Below, piece after piece: positions 16,097 to 16,402 of a stretch of DNA of 16,402 nt. The notes under the pieces were generated by a model. The model was not told the DNA's origin. It saw only the letters and a program-made list of their open reading frames with translations, and searched no databases. A program made the translations under genes and the position numbers. The number at the start of each line of letters is the position of its first letter. Within the stretch, counting starts at the first letter, position 1. Origin of the DNA: Candidatus Coatesiibacteriota bacterium (lineage in GTDB: Bacteria; JAFGND01); contig JAFGND010000004.1 in assembly GCA_016927185.1 (NCBI GenBank), forward strand, positions 1-16,402. The letters are read 5' to 3'.

Positions 16097-16260
16097 CACT
16101 TGAAACATCCTAGCTGGCAGTTAACTACCTTAATTTTGTTCTGATTGCAGTAATCCCCTACTTCACTTGGTTTGATCTTGAGTTCATAGGCTATTGCAAG
16201 GGCATCCTTACAGTTGATTTTGTTATCCTTGACTTTAGCAAGAATTTTTTCTGCTAGCAT
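16096..16260 (-). CDS. Small 54-aa helix-turn-helix-like protein with C-terminal CQLGCF motif
   Basis: This 54-codon frame starts at ATG 16260 after a near-perfect ribosome site (AAAGGAGG, 16273-16266, five bases away) and ends in a TGATG junction with panE. The protein is rich in Lys and has four Cys (17, 38, 48, 52). Residues 18-33 (KDALAIAYELKIKPSE) followed by VGDYCNQNKIKVVNC look like a helix-turn-helix with a short wing, ending in CQLGCFK. A recalled group of short bacterial and archaeal proteins or domains ends in the same C-Q-L-G-x-F pattern, but its function is not known to me. The two Cys in CQLGC could bind a metal or act as a redox switch. Position first in the operon fits a regulator, as inference only. 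Confidence 0.7.
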   Translation of the reverse strand: MLAEKILAKVKDNKINCKDALAIAYELKIKPSEVGDYCNQNKIKVVNCQLGCFK

Positions 16261-16402
16261 TCCAGCCTCCTTTTAATTTCAGATACTTCAAGCTATTTGC
16301 TATCTTGATGTCAAGTTTTTTGTAAATCAATATAATGAAGGATGCTTACCGTTCAGGAATATTTGATTAACCATATCAAGATTTTCAAGATATATTGATA
16401 TA
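16261..16402. promoter_or_regulatory. Upstream region of the minus-strand operon with repeated CTTGA/TCAAG motifs
   Basis: This AT-rich leader contains a TTGACA on the minus strand (16314-16309) but no good -10 box at 17 bp. TCAAG or its complement CTTGA occurs five times (16288, 16305, 16311, 16376 and 16385), including the palindrome CTTGATGTCAAG at 16304-16315. These could be operator half-sites. No further gene is visible before the window ends. Confidence 0.35.

Noticed and set aside
1-16402. CRISPR array, tRNA/rRNA genes, insertion sequences or prophage genes
   Set aside because: No regularly spaced direct repeats, cloverleaf, rRNA motif or transposase/integrase/phage protein was seen.

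Overview
The window is an AT-rich, gene-dense stretch of bacterial chromosome. There are 12 clear protein genes plus one 54-codon gene and no RNA genes, and no gap between genes exceeds about 200 bases. It points to an anaerobic, diderm-type bacterium of a little-studied lineage. An MvhD-type iron-sulfur protein suggests heterodisulfide-reductase/hydrogenase electron transfer, and there are a lipoprotein signal, c-di-GMP signalling and PEGA/formylglycine-fold proteins. No marker fixes the phylum.

Layout. (1) 1-202 is non-coding and carries a 59-bp palindromic repeat. (2) 203-667 (+) encodes an MvhD-like [2Fe-2S] protein without its usual partners in the window. (3) 6699-591 (-) is a four-gene operon with overlapping genes. 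A saccharopine/lysine-6-dehydrogenase-like reductase comes first, followed by three tandem paralogous polytopic GT-C-type glycosyltransferases. The last of these has lost most family motifs and runs 77 bp antisense into mvhD. (4) 6783-9974 (+), divergent from the previous operon, is a tight three-gene operon: a galactose-mutarotase-like protein, a QueD/6-pyruvoyl-tetrahydropterin-synthase-like protein, and an asparagine-synthetase-like amide ligase with a dead glutaminase domain. (5) 16260-9966 (-) is a probable six-gene operon: a 54-aa Cys-containing small protein, a ketopantoate reductase (PanE), a lipoprotein with two similar domains, a membrane/GAF/GGDEF diguanylate cyclase, a receiver plus degenerate histidine-kinase protein, and a membrane-anchored PEGA plus pseudo-formylglycine-generating-enzyme protein.

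How they work together. The minus-strand operon at the right looks like an envelope-sensing and c-di-GMP output module placed behind a small metabolic pair. The left operon is probably for cell-surface glycan or lipid-linked sugar transfer. The central plus-strand operon is the most likely undescribed system. It combines a pterin-fold enzyme, an ATP-dependent amide-forming ligase that cannot use glutamine in the usual way, and a sugar-binding-fold protein. That set suggests an unusual small-molecule or glycan modification, but no substrate can be read from the sequence.
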